Part shown: piece by piece, positions 46,001-56,596 of the stretch
Position numbering within the stretch: position 1 is the stretch's first letter
Layout: the number at the start of each line of letters is the position of its first letter
From: Corythoichthys intestinalis
Taxonomy: Eukaryota > Chordata > Actinopteri > Syngnathiformes > Syngnathidae
Length of the DNA: 64,000 nucleotides
Assembly: GCF_030265065.1 (NCBI RefSeq)
Contig: NC_080395.1
Location: forward strand, 5,495,501 to 5,559,500
Direction: 5' to 3'
Made by a program: the position numbers and the translations under genes
The notes under the pieces: model-generated
What the model was told of the DNA's origin: nothing
Seen by the model: only the letters and a program-made list of their open reading frames with translations
Databases searched by the model: none

Positions 46001-48197
46001 ATTCCAGTGGTTCTTAACATGGGTTCGATCGACCCCCTGAGGTTCGGTGAGCAAGTCTAAGGGGTTCGGCGAAGGTAAAGACATGCGCAGCCCTATTTTC
46101 CCCTGATGATTAAAATCTAGGCAAAGTACTGTAGCTTTTAGACCAGGTTTTGGACTGGTTTACTCCCAATTAACTTACTTAATCCGTTTCTTTTAACAGC
46201 TAGACCTCAATCAGATAGGAGGAGGAACTGGTTTGCTCAGTGGAAGGTTGACTCACACTTGGTATGCGGGAATACAACAGACCAATGGCCAGCGTGGTCT
46301 CAAATATTGACCCATCTATAAAACATGCTGTCAAAATGTTAAGAATTTTGAACAAGAGTTTGCTAAATTATTAGCTCGCTAGCTTAGATGGGTAGGTTTT
46401 GAATTAGAAATTAACTGCTTTATGATCTAATTCCAAAGGGATCGGTGAATCCACATGTGAAAGATGTGGGGTTCGGTACCTTTAACAAGGTTAGTAACAA
46501 CTGAGCTATTTGTAAAGAATAGAATATACTGGACTGTCTCAGAAAATTAGAATACACAATATTCTAATTTTCTGAGACAGTCCTGTATATTGTTCTATGT
46601 AAAGGACGTCAGCCAAGGTCGGCCCCCCACATTTTTACCACGCCAAATCTGGACCCCTTTGCAAAAAGTTTGGACACCCCTGCTTTAAATGGTGGATTAA
46701 TGTACAGGACTGTCTCAGAAAATTAGAATATTGTGTATTCTAATTTTCTGAGACAGTCCAGTATATATTTTTTTGTTCACTTTTCAGATCGACCCTCTGC
46801 CAGAGCTCCAAGGGCTGAGAGGGCAAGAGGTAGAGCCAGAGGCATGAACAGACCCCTCCCAGGTGTAAAAGATGATGTTTCATTTCAATGAAACGAACAG
46901 AAAGTGTGAGTTTGGTGGCAATAATGTCGATTGTTCACAAACTATTTTCAAAAAGTGCCATTTTTGGAATGTAAATGACACCATGCTCATTTGCTCAACC
47001 TAAATGTGCGTTATGTCTAATCGAAGCTAAGATGTTCAATTTATATGATCAGTTGTCAAAACCTGACCGGGATTTATAGTTGATCAGTCATCAAGCAATG
47101 TGTTTGACTTTCCATATTTGGCATGTGAAATTTTTCGACTTTAGCTGGTGATGACACTTTCAAAAATGAAAAAGAAATTTGGGAAAAAAAAAGTTTATGA
47201 CATTTGATGATTTAGGAATAAAAATATGTGCAACAAGGCATGTTTGCACAGTTTTTTTTTGTATGTACTCATGGAAAAATCAACCCCTAATTTCACAAAA
47301 ATTGCTCAGAGTGTGAAGAGTTAAAATGAGAGGAATCTCTCCGGTTCTTTGACATGCGGAGACTCCTGTCATTGTACTAACACCACGGCAATGATTAGTT
47401 GGAGAATTGATTCAATTTTATGATGTCCCACAAGTAATTTTTTAAAGTAAACTGTTTTCTATTCATATAAACTGCTGCCATGTTGTGAAAATAAAAAATC
47501 AATGTATTGTTACACTGATCAGTGACTTTTTTTTTTTTTTTTTAAGAGTGAAGGATTTATTTTTAATTCTTAATGATTTCTCATGTTCTTCATATGTGGC
47601 TAAAAATGACCTCATCTATTGCTCTGGGGATGCATGTCAAAGAAATAAATGAGATGAGAAAGAGCTATTGATGAGATCTTGATAAGAGCTCACCATTCTC
47701 AGATATGTTTTAGATGAAAAAGAGAAACAAAGTCTATCTGTTGTTCCTAAGGGCCTTTTACGAGCAACAGAGCAGCAACAAATGATCACAAATTGAGAAG
47801 CAATAGTTACTGTATGTCTCAGGAGTTTAGATTGGGAAATAGATGAGCAACAACATTTTTGCTACGAGTCATTTCATGGTTAACTTCCACAGTTTTCAAG
47901 TCACCTGCTTTCTACCACGGAAAGCTACGTCAGGGACTAACCTTTCATTTCCACCAGGTCGCTGCGCAGCTTCTCGGCCAAATTGTTGTTACCGATCTTC
48001 TCCAGAAGCATGATGGTCTGGTCCAGAGTGTTCTCGCCGTGCTTCTTTATCAGCTCGTCAGCAATGTACACCCGGCGGCGGTCTTCGCGTACGCTTTGAG
48101 GCAGGTCCGTGTGGAACCTAAAGGACTCAAAGTCGTCCTCCCCCAGCTCCCTCAGCGTGTTCCACAGCAGCTCCTTCCTTCCGCTGTCCAGAGCCAT
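39849..48197 (-). CDS. NLR gene B: inverted paralogue of gene A, PYD-FISNA-NACHT-LRR
   Basis: Same architecture as gene A on the opposite strand. Coding exons in transcript order: 48197-47942 (PYD), 45205-43384 (FISNA-NACHT-winged helix, 1822 bp), LRR exons 42190-42020, 40977-40804, 40456-40283 and terminal 40029-39849. All junctions keep AG/GT and phase. The sum is 2778 nt, about 925 residues. Walker A is GFAGIGKT and Walker B LFVLDGLDE, so ATP binding looks intact. It has four LRR exons against eight in A. The terminal exon has lost the donor that A, C and D keep (their sequence is CAAGTAAGATC; here CAAGATCTAA), so translation should stop right after TVKI instead of splicing on. Everything else is open, so it is likely functional with an altered tail; expression is unknown. 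Confidence 0.83.
40283..40977 (-). other. Gene B internal LRR exons 2 and 3
   Basis: Two 174-bp phase-2 exons, 40977-40804 (LSMCWITRRGCISLTEVLK...LYLNGNKLSDEG) and 40456-40283 (LRKCLVTKRGCVSLAEALK...LDLSLNDLSDEG). Donors are GTAAGG; acceptors TTGTTCCAG and TTGTTGCAG. Same repeat class as the six-exon array of gene A. Confidence 0.83.
41054..41918. mobile_element. TIR element AGGGCCAAAATATACC in gene B intron
   Basis: Counterpart of 13854-14540, with the same inverted ends and flank (CTAGCCAAGGAT on the minus strand). About 180 bp longer than the A copy. Confidence 0.7.
42020..42190 (-). other. Gene B LRR exon 1
   Basis: A 171-bp exon with acceptor TTCTCCAG and donor GTAAGG, encoding LDKGSCHLLASVLSSPSNL, LRHLNLGLNHL and SDEGVEILSKGLASPHC. 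Orthologous in position to A 13580-13753. Confidence 0.85.
42864..43156. mobile_element. Small TTAA MITE in gene B intron 2
   Basis: Bounded by TTAACTTACTCACTCCC and GGGAGTGAATGAGTTAA. Uninterrupted, about 295 bp. Confidence 0.65.
43384..45205 (-). other. Gene B large exon: FISNA + NACHT + winged helix
   Basis: The exon begins after TTTTTTCCAG and ends at donor GTAAGT (43383-43378). It is 12 bp shorter than in A and in the same frame. It opens AVFSVHDDNQINRLKGELQ and includes DVYTELDVTYGADPSPDERHE, GFAGIGKTFLVRKF, LFVLDGLDECCF, ARVWITTRPASARDI and FQFIHLTIQEYLAALYVM. Most residues are identical to A by eye. Confidence 0.87.
46005..46503. mobile_element. hAT MITE, ends CAGTGGTTCTTAAC
   Basis: Starts CAGTGGTTCTTAACATGG and ends GTTAGTAACAACTG. 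Flanks GGCTATTC and AGCTATTT agree at 6 of 8 positions, an old 8-bp duplication. Confidence 0.65.
46524..46768. repeat. Two mirror-image palindromes around a hAT end
   Basis: 46524-46590 and 46702-46768 each form a hairpin of ACTGTCTCAGAAAATTAGAA and its complement, and the two blocks are reverse complements of each other. Between them lies the end of a hAT element (GTTTGGACACCCCTG at about 46668-46682), the family found complete at 55760-56483. Confidence 0.75.
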
Positions 48198-48244
48198 CCT
48201 TCTGACTTACATACGTGTGTGGGAGGTGACTGTGGATCAGGTAT
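47942..48244 (-). other. Gene B exon with 5' UTR and PYD domain
   Basis: The acceptor CGTCCGCAG just above 48244 matches gene A. ATG is at 48197. It encodes a PYD with ELLWNTLRELGEDDFESF and DQTIMLLEKIGNNNLAEKL; the donor GTTAGT is identical to that of A. The middle of the domain differs clearly from A (VREDRRRVYIADELIKKHGE), so the two PYDs may differ in partner or strength. Confidence 0.85.
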
Positions 48245-48599
48245 CTGCGGACGACAACTTTTATTGACTTATTGTAACTTGAGCTCATAAACTGTTTGAG
48301 TGATGTGACGCAAAACACAGATGTCAGGTCTTCATTCCTCTAAGCAGTGGTCGAATATAACGAAGAAAAGGTATTTTTCATTACTGTCCTTTCGTGCATT
48401 TTTGCGAATTTCTACTTAAGTACAAATATGAAGTGGTACTTTTTACGTTTACTTCAATACATTTTCCAGCACATATATGTACTTTTTACTCTACTACTTT
48501 CCAAATTGTTTCCTGGGTTCTCCCTTAGTTTTGATTTTTCTTTTTTTTCTCATTATAAATTGATCGCTTTCATGCCCTTGGCGCAATCGATAAACCCCG

Positions 48600-48680
48600 T
48601 GCAACTATACCTTATCTGAGCACGAGAGGCAGCAACAGCGTTTTCAATAGCAGCTCCTTACGCTCTGTGTCCAGAGGCAT
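48600..48680 (-). pseudogene. Decayed PYD exon, copy 2 upstream of gene B
   Basis: Minus-strand ATG at 48680: MPLDTERKELLLKTLLLPL, then similarity is lost. It corresponds to A copy 2, which breaks off at nearly the same point, so the decay predates the A/B split. Confidence 0.6.
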
Positions 48681-48764
48681 CCTTCCACCTTGTAAACGCA
48701 TGAGCGAGATGACCATGGATCGGGTATCTGTGAACGACAACTTTTCATGGCTTACCATAACTTC

Positions 48765-48850
48765 AATCTGTTGAAGGACTGCAAGCTGTCCTCCCCCAGC
48801 TCCATCAGTGTTTTCAACTGCAGCTCCTTACGCTCGTTGTCCAGAGGCAT
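48765..48850 (-). pseudogene. Decayed PYD exon, copy 1 upstream of gene B
   Basis: Minus-strand ATG at 48850: MPLDNERKELQLKTLMELGE, then DSLQSFNRL, after which similarity ends. Counterpart of 5331-5420. The leader ACGGTCATCTTGCTCACTCG is conserved. Confidence 0.65.
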
Positions 48851-48859
48851 CATTTCACC

Positions 48860-49506
48860 TTGTAAACGAGTGAGCAAGATGACCGTCGATCAGGTATCTA
48901 CAGACGACAACTTATTGTAACTTGAGCTCGTAAAGCATTTGAGTGACGCGACGCAAAGCATGGACGTCAGGTCAATCTTTTTCACTCATGTTGGAACTCC
49001 CTTGTTGCTTTGTTCACTACAGTGTGGCACTAAATGACTTGTTTTGAGATTGAAAATGCCTAAAAACATATTGGAAGAAAAAGTATAACAGATTCAGTCT
49101 GAATTTCCTTTTTCAAAGAGGCCAGTTTGCAAACAATCAAATAATAGCTGGCAACAAGGAAGCGAGTTGCCACTTGTACATTTCACAAGAAGTTGCTTAA
49201 CCTTCTAAAGCACCCATGTCTTTCTAAAAAGAAGAAAAACTTCAATGTCATTAAACGATCGTTAAAAATTGTGTCTTATGCAAAATATAATTGGGTATTT
49301 CAAGCTAAAAGACATTTTGATGGACACAAAATGTACTGTGCAATTAAAAGATTTTTTTGTGTTTCCCGTTAAGCACATGATAGAATTGCGACGCGATAAA
49401 TGAAACAGTAGGCTAAGTGACCAACGGAGCAAATTATAAACAAACTTTAAAGGGAATAAAGTTAGGACTATTTCACCTTATCATTTCAGTTAAAGTGAAA
49501 ACTTAC
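48860..49506 (-). other. Region upstream of gene B shared with gene A
   Basis: Probable first intron. Homologous to 2961-3552. No L2 insertion here, so it serves as the empty-site control for that element. Confidence 0.5.
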
Positions 49507-49600
49507 GCGGCCTTGTTGTTGCCTCTTCTCCTCCCGTCCGTGTGACAACTTGTCTTTCTGGTCCTCCTAGACAGGGCATGCTGGGTGTGAACATTGGTGA
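49507..49600 (-). other. Candidate noncoding leader exon of gene B
   Basis: Reverse-strand counterpart of 2881-2960: CCTGTCTAGGAGGACCAGAA, then CAAGGCCGC and donor GTAAGT at 49506-49501. The 5' end is undefined. Confidence 0.4.
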
Positions 49601-49939
49601 CACCCACAACACCATATATGTGCATTATTGCCACCATTTTGTTCAGATTGAGCAGCTTTGTGACCAGTTGGTATCTTTTTAAAGAGTGAGGATGGGGGAA
49701 AAACATGTTTTCAACAACAATGAAAATAACAAAAATATTCGGTTGACAAACAATTTTTTCATGACGATGACATGACGAGCTAAAACGTGTCTTGGTGTAG
49801 TCAACCTGCAAGGAGCCGCGCCGAACGACGCGATCTGTCTTCCTTGTCCAGGTCGGGACTTGTACCTGCGTGAAACCTCCCTCCCAATGCTTTCAAGAAT
49901 GTGCGCTGGAAACTAAAGGTGCTAGCTTGGGCTTTGTGG

Positions 49940-50519
49940 TAGAGGTTAGATTTTGTGCCCGAACCCGAACCCACAATTTAAGCATTCACGTTCGGGTCAG
50001 GTCGGGTCGGGCCGCCATGCCGGACTAATAAATTATTTAAAAAAAAAAAAAAAAAATGGAGAGCAAGCACTCTGTATTGCGCTTTTGCTTGTGCGTGTGC
50101 ACGAACGCCGTGGCGCCGGCCGCTTATCCTTCTTGTCCTCCCTCTCCTGTTCCCTCTCCTTGTCAGAGAAGCGCGTCCATGTGAGAACAATATCCCACAC
50201 ACTCAGAAATATGTTTAACAAACTTTCCCAGCGTTATTTCGTTGTGTGAATGCTTTGATAATTCTCAAAAAAATATGTAGATTATTTAAACATTAAGAAA
50301 ATTTGCGTTTTTTTCTGCCAACTCGAAGAAATGAAAATAAATTGCTGCTGCTGCGTTTTTTCCGCGTCACTCAAAAAAAAAAAAAAAAAAAAAAAATCGG
50401 GTTTTTCGGGCTCGGGCCTGCAAATCTAGTTAAGTGATCGAGCTCAAGCCGGGTCGGGCCTCAATACCAGCGGGCCGTGTCGGGTCGGGCTGGATTTTTT
50501 AGGCCCGAACTAGGCTCTA
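49940..50519. mobile_element. hAT-like MITE, 8-bp TSD CTTTGTGG
   Basis: Ends TAGAGGTTAG and CTAGGCTCTA; perfect duplications CTTTGTGG at 49932-49939 and 50520-50527. The terminal 60-100 bp on both sides are unusually GC-rich arrays of CGGGTCGGG-type words, the middle is AT-rich with poly-A tracts. Confidence 0.85.
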
Positions 50520-50527
50520 CTTTGTGG

Positions 50528-51177
50528 TCATGCACTTGCCTGCCGTGCTAGATGTGTCATATGACGCGGCTCCTTGCAGTGCTCCCCCACTAAGCCAAAA
50601 CTCTTTAGCTGCCAGCGCACCCTCTTGAAGGCATCAGGAAGGAAGTTTCTATGCACCGCACACAACGGGGACGGATCGCGTCATGCGGCGCGGCTCCATG
50701 CAGACCGGTTACGTTGAGAGACGAAAACAATTTTCGTCGGACGTCAGTACAGCGAGTCGAAAATATGCCATAATTTTCGTCAAATGTTCACAATGTGTGA
50801 GATTTTCTCAGCCTGGGTAGTATCAGTGTTTGGTTGTGTCATTAATTTGTTGTGCTGCACTCCCCCAGTCCCTCTCACTGGTGTCCTCTTGTGATGGCCC
50901 TGGCCGTTTAATTATTTATTTGCTTGATTGATTCACCTCCCTCTCACTCGCCATCGAGTCAGGAGGGCCTGACCCACCACTGCCCTCGCGGCGACAAAAT
51001 GCGCGAGGGTGATCTCTCCCGTCTTCGCACGACCCACGACGGGAGGACCGCCGATGGGTATATAAAATGTATAGGGGAAAAGTAAACAACTAAAGGGAAC
51101 CGTGGCGTACCCAAAGTCACGAAATTACTTTCACTTTCGTGACTTTTTGTACTGTCAAATTGTCACTACTTCCAGGA
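50528..51177. other. Spacer, nothing recognised
   Basis: Shares the words CTTGGGCTTTGTGGTC/CAGCGCACC with 49.9 and 53.9 kb, so it belongs to a local repeat, but I cannot name it. No gene seen. Confidence 0.35.
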
Positions 51178-51425
51178 GAGCAGTAGTGACGGCATAAACA
51201 GTTCACTTGAGGAAATTAATCCATTCCGGTTCGTTCAGTAAAGAGACTCGTTCAAACTAATCATTAAACGAATCGTTGGCCCCCTCATCTCCCACTTGCC
51301 CAAATGAATCGTTCGGTGAGTAAACGGGAAGTGACGTTGCCAAACAAATCCCAAAGACTGCTTGGCAATATAACTGAACGGGAAGTGACTTTGCTTGGTC
51401 CTTCCCCCTCTAGCACACAGGCTCA
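51178..51425. repeat. Repeat end next to fragment D, inverted copy at 61.56-61.82 kb
   Basis: Shares AACGGGAAGTGACGTTGCC, AATGAATCGTTCGGT and CATTCCGGTTCGTTCAGTA (in opposite orientation) with 61.57-61.81 kb. Begins near AGTAGTGACGG. Looks like a hAT terminal region; the other end is not seen. Confidence 0.5.
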
Positions 51426-51716
51426 TCATTGGCCGCTCGTCATAGCTTCAGAACTCTTTTCGCTGCCCCGTCTCTCCCCCGCTGCTGCAATAGTGAGAAC
51501 AACTGAAACGTTTCCAGTGTATTAATTTAAGTTTTTTTTAATTGTTCGATGATTTTTAAAAGCAATTATTTTAAGTTAGGGTTTTAATGTTCTCATTTAA
51601 GACAACATTTTAAACAAAGAAGTGAAATGATCAAATTTAAAAAATTGATGTCAAAATGAGCGAAACTATTTCAAGTGTACTTATGACATTTTCTTTTAAA
51701 TTTGTGAAAAACTTAA

Positions 51717-53166
51717 CCGCCTGTGACACGAAAAAGCATGTTTATTTCATAATACACGCGGTATTTTATGCTCCTGAATGATATGGACCGCTTGGATGTG
51801 TGTGGAAGCGATCGCTATATTTATTTAGTTTTTTGAATCTCACGCCAGGAAAATGAGTGACTTCCGGCTTCGGTCTTGCATTAAGGAGGAGGGCGCTGTG
51901 ACGTGTACGGTAGAAGACGTCCTCTTCACGCTACAGTGTACTGTTGTGTATGAGGACGAAGGATTCAGCTGATTTTGCGGATTAATACGTTTATTTTTCG
52001 CATCACGCCAGCCAAACGGCTGCGCCTTTTTGGAGTTTCAAAAGGTTCCCATTAACCGTGGATATTTACTGTGGGACCATTGGACTTACGATGAAGTGAG
52101 TAAACATCTTGTTTTGTATTATGTCAAATATGAATACAGCGATTACAAAGTAAACACTACAAACTTCCTTTAAATGAAGGACTACTTACGTTTGATCATT
52201 GATAGGCATGTAAAAAGCTCTCCTAATGCATTGGCAGCAGCACGTTAGCTGCGTTAGCTCCAGCCACCCTCCTCCGGGGAACGAACTGTAAATTCCTCTG
52301 CGCCGGGCGGTTTGCCGATCCGCGACGACAATAGACAACCGGGTCGTCATGTCAAATAATCCAGGATAGTTATGTGTGATTTTCCGCTTTGAAGACTTTG
52401 AAACATCACTCGGTTCGGGTTAGCATGTCGGCTAGCTGTCACGCCTTCTGGTTTGTTTACATTCTCCGAAGCCGGGGAAGGGAAATGGTGTCATAAAATA
52501 TCGTTCGGGAGGTGCGACAGTAAAGGTGAAGTCGACAGTTTTGACCATTATGGAGTAATTTTGCCATGTCGTCCTGAATAAATGCATTTTTATTATTTCA
52601 TATTCCATTCAGCACAAGACTGTTATTTGTCATGACCATGCCATTTATTTAGCAATTGGGGAAAATACTTGGATAAAAAGAGTATCCTGTAAAAATATTG
52701 AAGTAAAGAGACAGAAACAATGACATTTTGCTGCTCTCTTCGTCGCGTTTTCCTCGTTGTGAATAGTTCCCCCTCAACGGGCAGAGTGGTCCTTCTCAAG
52801 CCATTTATATAGCTATTGGGGAAAAATACTTGGGGAAAAAGAATATCCTGTAAAAATATTGGAGTAGAGAGACTGAAACAATGACATTTTGCGGCTTTCT
52901 TCGTCGCGTTTTCCTCGTTCTGAATAATTTCCCCTCAATGGGCTGAATAGTAAAATCGATGAGCCAAGTCTACCGCTGACGTCATCCACCTGTTGGGGAC
53001 GCTAAAGCCCTACAATGGTAGGCGTGGCTAACCGGCAGATTAAAAGACTAATTTCTCGTCATCTGTGCTTTGCTAAATTGTTGTATATAGTCGAATCGTC
53101 TCAAAATATGATTCTAATTCACATAATAATGACATTTTAGACTTTTTTTCTCGTGTCATATGCTCT
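51717..53166. mobile_element. TTAA-flanked element inserted in the 3' flank of fragment D
   Basis: TTAA at 51713-51716 and 53167-53170. The uninserted flank in gene C reads through here. Right end, inverted, AGAGCATATGACACGAG, as in the element at 28060-35557; the interior is homologous in opposite orientation. It contains two direct copies of a block ending in TGACATTTTGCGGC-type sequence (about 52650-52750 and 52800-52905). No transposase seen. Confidence 0.7.
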
Positions 53167-53523
53167 TTAAGTTAACCCTTTTAAGGGTACTTATTGAACT
53201 CATTGGCTGCCATTGAGGGTGCTTAAAGTCCAATCCTTTTGGACAGCCCCTCCCAGTACAAATGGATGAAAACAACTGCCAGCAGTTTAGTAGGAACGTC
53301 GTAGACCTTCCCCTTGTCACTGCAAAGAACCCGACGACGATCTCCTCGTATTCTGTGAGCGAGACTACTTTGCCCGTAGCACCGACACCTGGTTCTCTTG
53401 CAATCATCGGAGAGTACCTGAGACCGAACTAAATCCGTAGGAGACCAAATGGACTCAACGTCTTCAAATAATGAACATTTGGAATGACTCGCCCTTGTTG
53501 ACTTAAAGAACCAAACGTTGTTC

Positions 53524-53786
53524 TTATTCCCATTTAAATCTGAAGAAAGACACAAACAATAGATATTGAACATGCATTTACACTCTGATAAGCAACATTG
53601 TTTAGATCTTACTTGACAGTCTTCAGGCTATAGCAGGGATCCTCCTCGATCCTCAATAAGACCCTCTTTTCTTTTTCCTCTATTCGATTGTTGATGAGAG
53701 ATAACTTTTGAAGATGGGAGGGGTTTAACTTGAAAGCCTCAGCCAAAGACACACGTCCTTTAATGGTGATCTCGCATTTGGACAGA
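53524..53786 (-). pseudogene. NLR fragment D: last LRR exon plus tail only
   Basis: Exon 53786-53613 encodes LSKCEITIKGRVSLAEAFK...LINNRIEEKEKRVLLRIEEDPCYSLKTVK, with donor GTAAGATC. The next exon, 53539-53524, gives KFKWE and TAA after TTTCTTCAG. No PYD, NACHT or other LRR exon lies upstream before unrelated repeats begin near 53.88 kb, so this is the 3' end of a lost or rearranged copy. Its 3' flank (51.49-51.71 and 53.17-53.5 kb) matches the flanks of A, B and C and is split by a TTAA-flanked transposon. Confidence 0.75.
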
Positions 53787-53789
53787 CTG

Positions 53790-54330
53790 CAACAAATGAA
53801 TTCATCGCCTGAAGTCAAGAAGGGAACCTGCTAAAAGTGATGAAGGTTCTGCTGAAAGTAACATTGTGTCTTCCTTTTTATTGACTAATCCAGCACGGTA
53901 GGCGAGCGCGCTGAGCACTAAGCCAAAAGCCCAAGCTAGCTACTTTAGCAACCAGCGCACATTCTTAAAGGCAACGGGAGGGAGGTTTAACGCGGGTCCG
54001 GGTCCTGACCTGGACGAGGAGGACAGATCACATGGTTGTGTAGCCTGTCTTGTGGTGACCCCTAGCTATATAGGACTTTTGCTTTGTGTTTTCTTGTACA
54101 GACGAATGATGACACGAGGAGGCCGCTCTGTTGCCAGCCGGAAGGAGTTGTATTTACTCACAGCCATCTAATGGAAAATAGAAAATGAATACAGCGACAT
54201 CTCTAGCTAAAGCTCTCATACGCACCTGTCAACTTCAAGAATACATTTTTTTGTGCACAGCTTCAAAACAAATACAGCAAACATAACTTTCTACCTTCCC
54301 GACTGTCAAGTTATTAGGGCCCGAGCACTA
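53790..54330. other. Spacer upstream of fragment D
   Basis: To about 53.88 kb this is NLR intron sequence; beyond it the NLR similarity stops abruptly. 53.89-54.02 kb shares a local repeat with 49.85-49.92 kb. The rest is not recognised. Confidence 0.4.
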
Positions 54331-54944
54331 GGTGTACGAATGAAAATGGCCAATTTGGAGGCCTGAACATGCACGAAAAGTCACCAAAATTTGCACATAC
54401 GTGCGGCTTCGCGTAAATTTCAATAATCTTCCATTGTTACGAAAAAATGTCAAAAAATGGCTCAGTGGCGCCCCCTTGACCCTTAAAATTTTCAAAAAGG
54501 CCTCTCCTCTCAGGTTTTCAACGTAGAGCAATGAAATTTGGGGAGTAGATACCTTATGCCTAACTGCTCAAAAAAGCCTCTTGCACCCATATTCCAAATC
54601 CAACAGGAAATCGGGTATTTTCGATCAAATGTGAAAATTTCATCGGTTCACAGTTGGAGTTTACATTTGGAGGCCTGAACATGCAGGAAAACTCACCAAA
54701 ATTTGCACATACACGCAACTTTGTATTAATTTTGATAATCTACGAAATAATTTAACAAAATGGCTCAGTGGCGCCCCCTTGAAATTTTCAAAAAGGCCTC
54801 TCCTATTAGGTTTTTTCAACGTAGAACAATGAAATTTGACGAGTCGATACATTGTGCAAAACTGCTCCAAAAAGTCTCTTGCACCCATATTCCAAACCCA
54901 ACAGGAAGCCTGAAATTTTGGATCAAAGGTGAAATTTTATCGAT

Positions 54945-56596
54945 TTAACTCATTCACTCCCAGCCATTTTCACCGGAGCAAGGCCCTTCGCTCCCGGCCA
55001 TTTTGCTGGATTTTGACTGATTTTGCACGGCCGACAAAAAATTCTGTTCTATTGCTATATAAACATGGAACCCACCAAAAGAAAGATTAGACTCTCTTTT
55101 TTCAGCAGAAAAAAAAAATAAGTTCATACGTTATTTCATTCTTTAGAAATCAGCATTAGAAAATAGCTTAGTTTGAGCATTTTTCCAATTTCTGATGAAA
55201 AAACGGAGAAAATGAGCTTTTTGTAAACGCAAAAATTTCAAACATAATTTTGACTTTAACACGGCTATTTTTTGCTTCAGTGACATCCCAAACATCTGAA
55301 TAATGTTTTCCTTTTACAAAATAACATGAACAACCAGCCAAATAGAGCTTTTCATAGCAAAGTAACAATTTATTCACACTTACCTAACTGAGAGATGACG
55401 TTTGGTGGCTGCGACAGCGGTTAAACTTTTCCCTCATTGCCGACTGTCTCGTAACGATGGATTTTTTTAAAAGTCTTTTTTTGTGGTGACCACTGTCTCG
55501 TTCACCAGGGGAACTTATGTTCCTGGGGGGGAACTGGTTTGGCCGTGCGCGTTTCCGTGCAGGACACTCGAGCGTGCGGTGGACGTGAGCAGCAAGCTAC
55601 GGAGGGGCTCTGCTAACTTCCCTAATAAAGTTGTACTGTTTGAATTGAGTTGTGGGCTCTTAACAAATGCGCTACTGCCCTCCAGTGGCCAGTTTTATTG
55701 CTTTAAAATGGGTTTTGAGGCTTGTTTTTTGTTTTGGCGATAGATCGGAAGCTCTAGATCAGGGGTGTCCAAACTTTTTGCAAAGAGGGCCAGATTTGGT
55801 GTGGTAAAAATGTGGGGGGCCGACCTTGGTTGACGTCCTTTACGCAGAACAATATATTTAAGTAAATTTTAGCAACCATTCTGTGTGTCGCATTTGCTTT
55901 ATTATTATTTTTTTAAATTAATAAATTCAACAATCTCACAACTAGCCGTTCTCTTTCAACTCTCGGGCTCTTGCAAAATACTGCTGCTGTAAAATTAAAC
56001 TAGCTTCAATTTGCTTCAATTTGTCGCTACTTATCTTCCCTGTAATCTTGTCGTACATGTTAGCGTGTCTTGTTTGGTAATATCGCCTCACACTGAACTC
56101 TAAAAACAGCGACTGTCTCTTTGCAAATGAGGCAGACACAGTTGTTGCGTATTTTAGTGAAGAAATAGTCCAATTTCCACCTATCATTGAAGCGTCGGCC
56201 GTCACAGTAAACTTATTTTTGTTGATTGTCGCCATTTTAGAAAATTGGAAGTAAAGGGTCAAAAGGGGTAATGTTGCTTCGAGTGCTACTGCATTTTACT
56301 GGGTAAATGAGGAGCAGCATTTAGTGTGTAAGAGACTTCATATGCTGGTAGCAGTACTGCTGACCAATTTATTAAGTCTGTGTGTGAGCCAGACGTTATT
56401 GATTTTATGACGGAGGCAGGGGGCCGGATGAAGTTTGACGACGGGCCGCATTTGGCCCCCGGGCCGGACTTTGGACATGTCTGCTCTAGATGCTTCTTGT
56501 ACAAAAAAACGCAAAAGACGTATAAATACGTAATCGGGACACTGAAGCATTTGGAAATAGAACGTATTTATACGGTTCTGGGAGCAAATGAGTTAA
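54945..56596. mobile_element. TTAA-flanked repeat, copy split by a hAT element
   Basis: Bounded by TTAACTCATTCACTCCC and GGGAGCAAATGAGTTAA. About 920 bp net. Inverted relative to 25180-26074. Confidence 0.65.
55760..56483 (-). mobile_element. hAT element, 8-bp TSD CTCTAGAT
   Basis: Starts CAGGGGTGTCCAAAC, ends CTTTGGACATGTCTG; duplications CTCTAGAT at 55752-55759 and 56484-56491. The minus strand 56262-55942 encodes FSVRRYYQTRHANMYDKITG, then SDKLKQIEASLILQQQYF, the N-terminal region of GTF2IRD2/SCAND3-like hAT transposases. The rest of the transposase is deleted. Confidence 0.8.

Larger units (their letters stand above)
45206..47941 (-). other. Gene B intron 1
   Basis: 45.2-46.0 kb holds nothing I recognise. 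46005-46503 is a hAT MITE, 46524-46768 a pair of inverted palindromes around a hAT piece, and 47.3-47.94 kb matches gene A intron 1. The frame of the large exon runs upstream past its acceptor to 45392 without a stop, but the acceptor is conserved with A. Confidence 0.5.
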
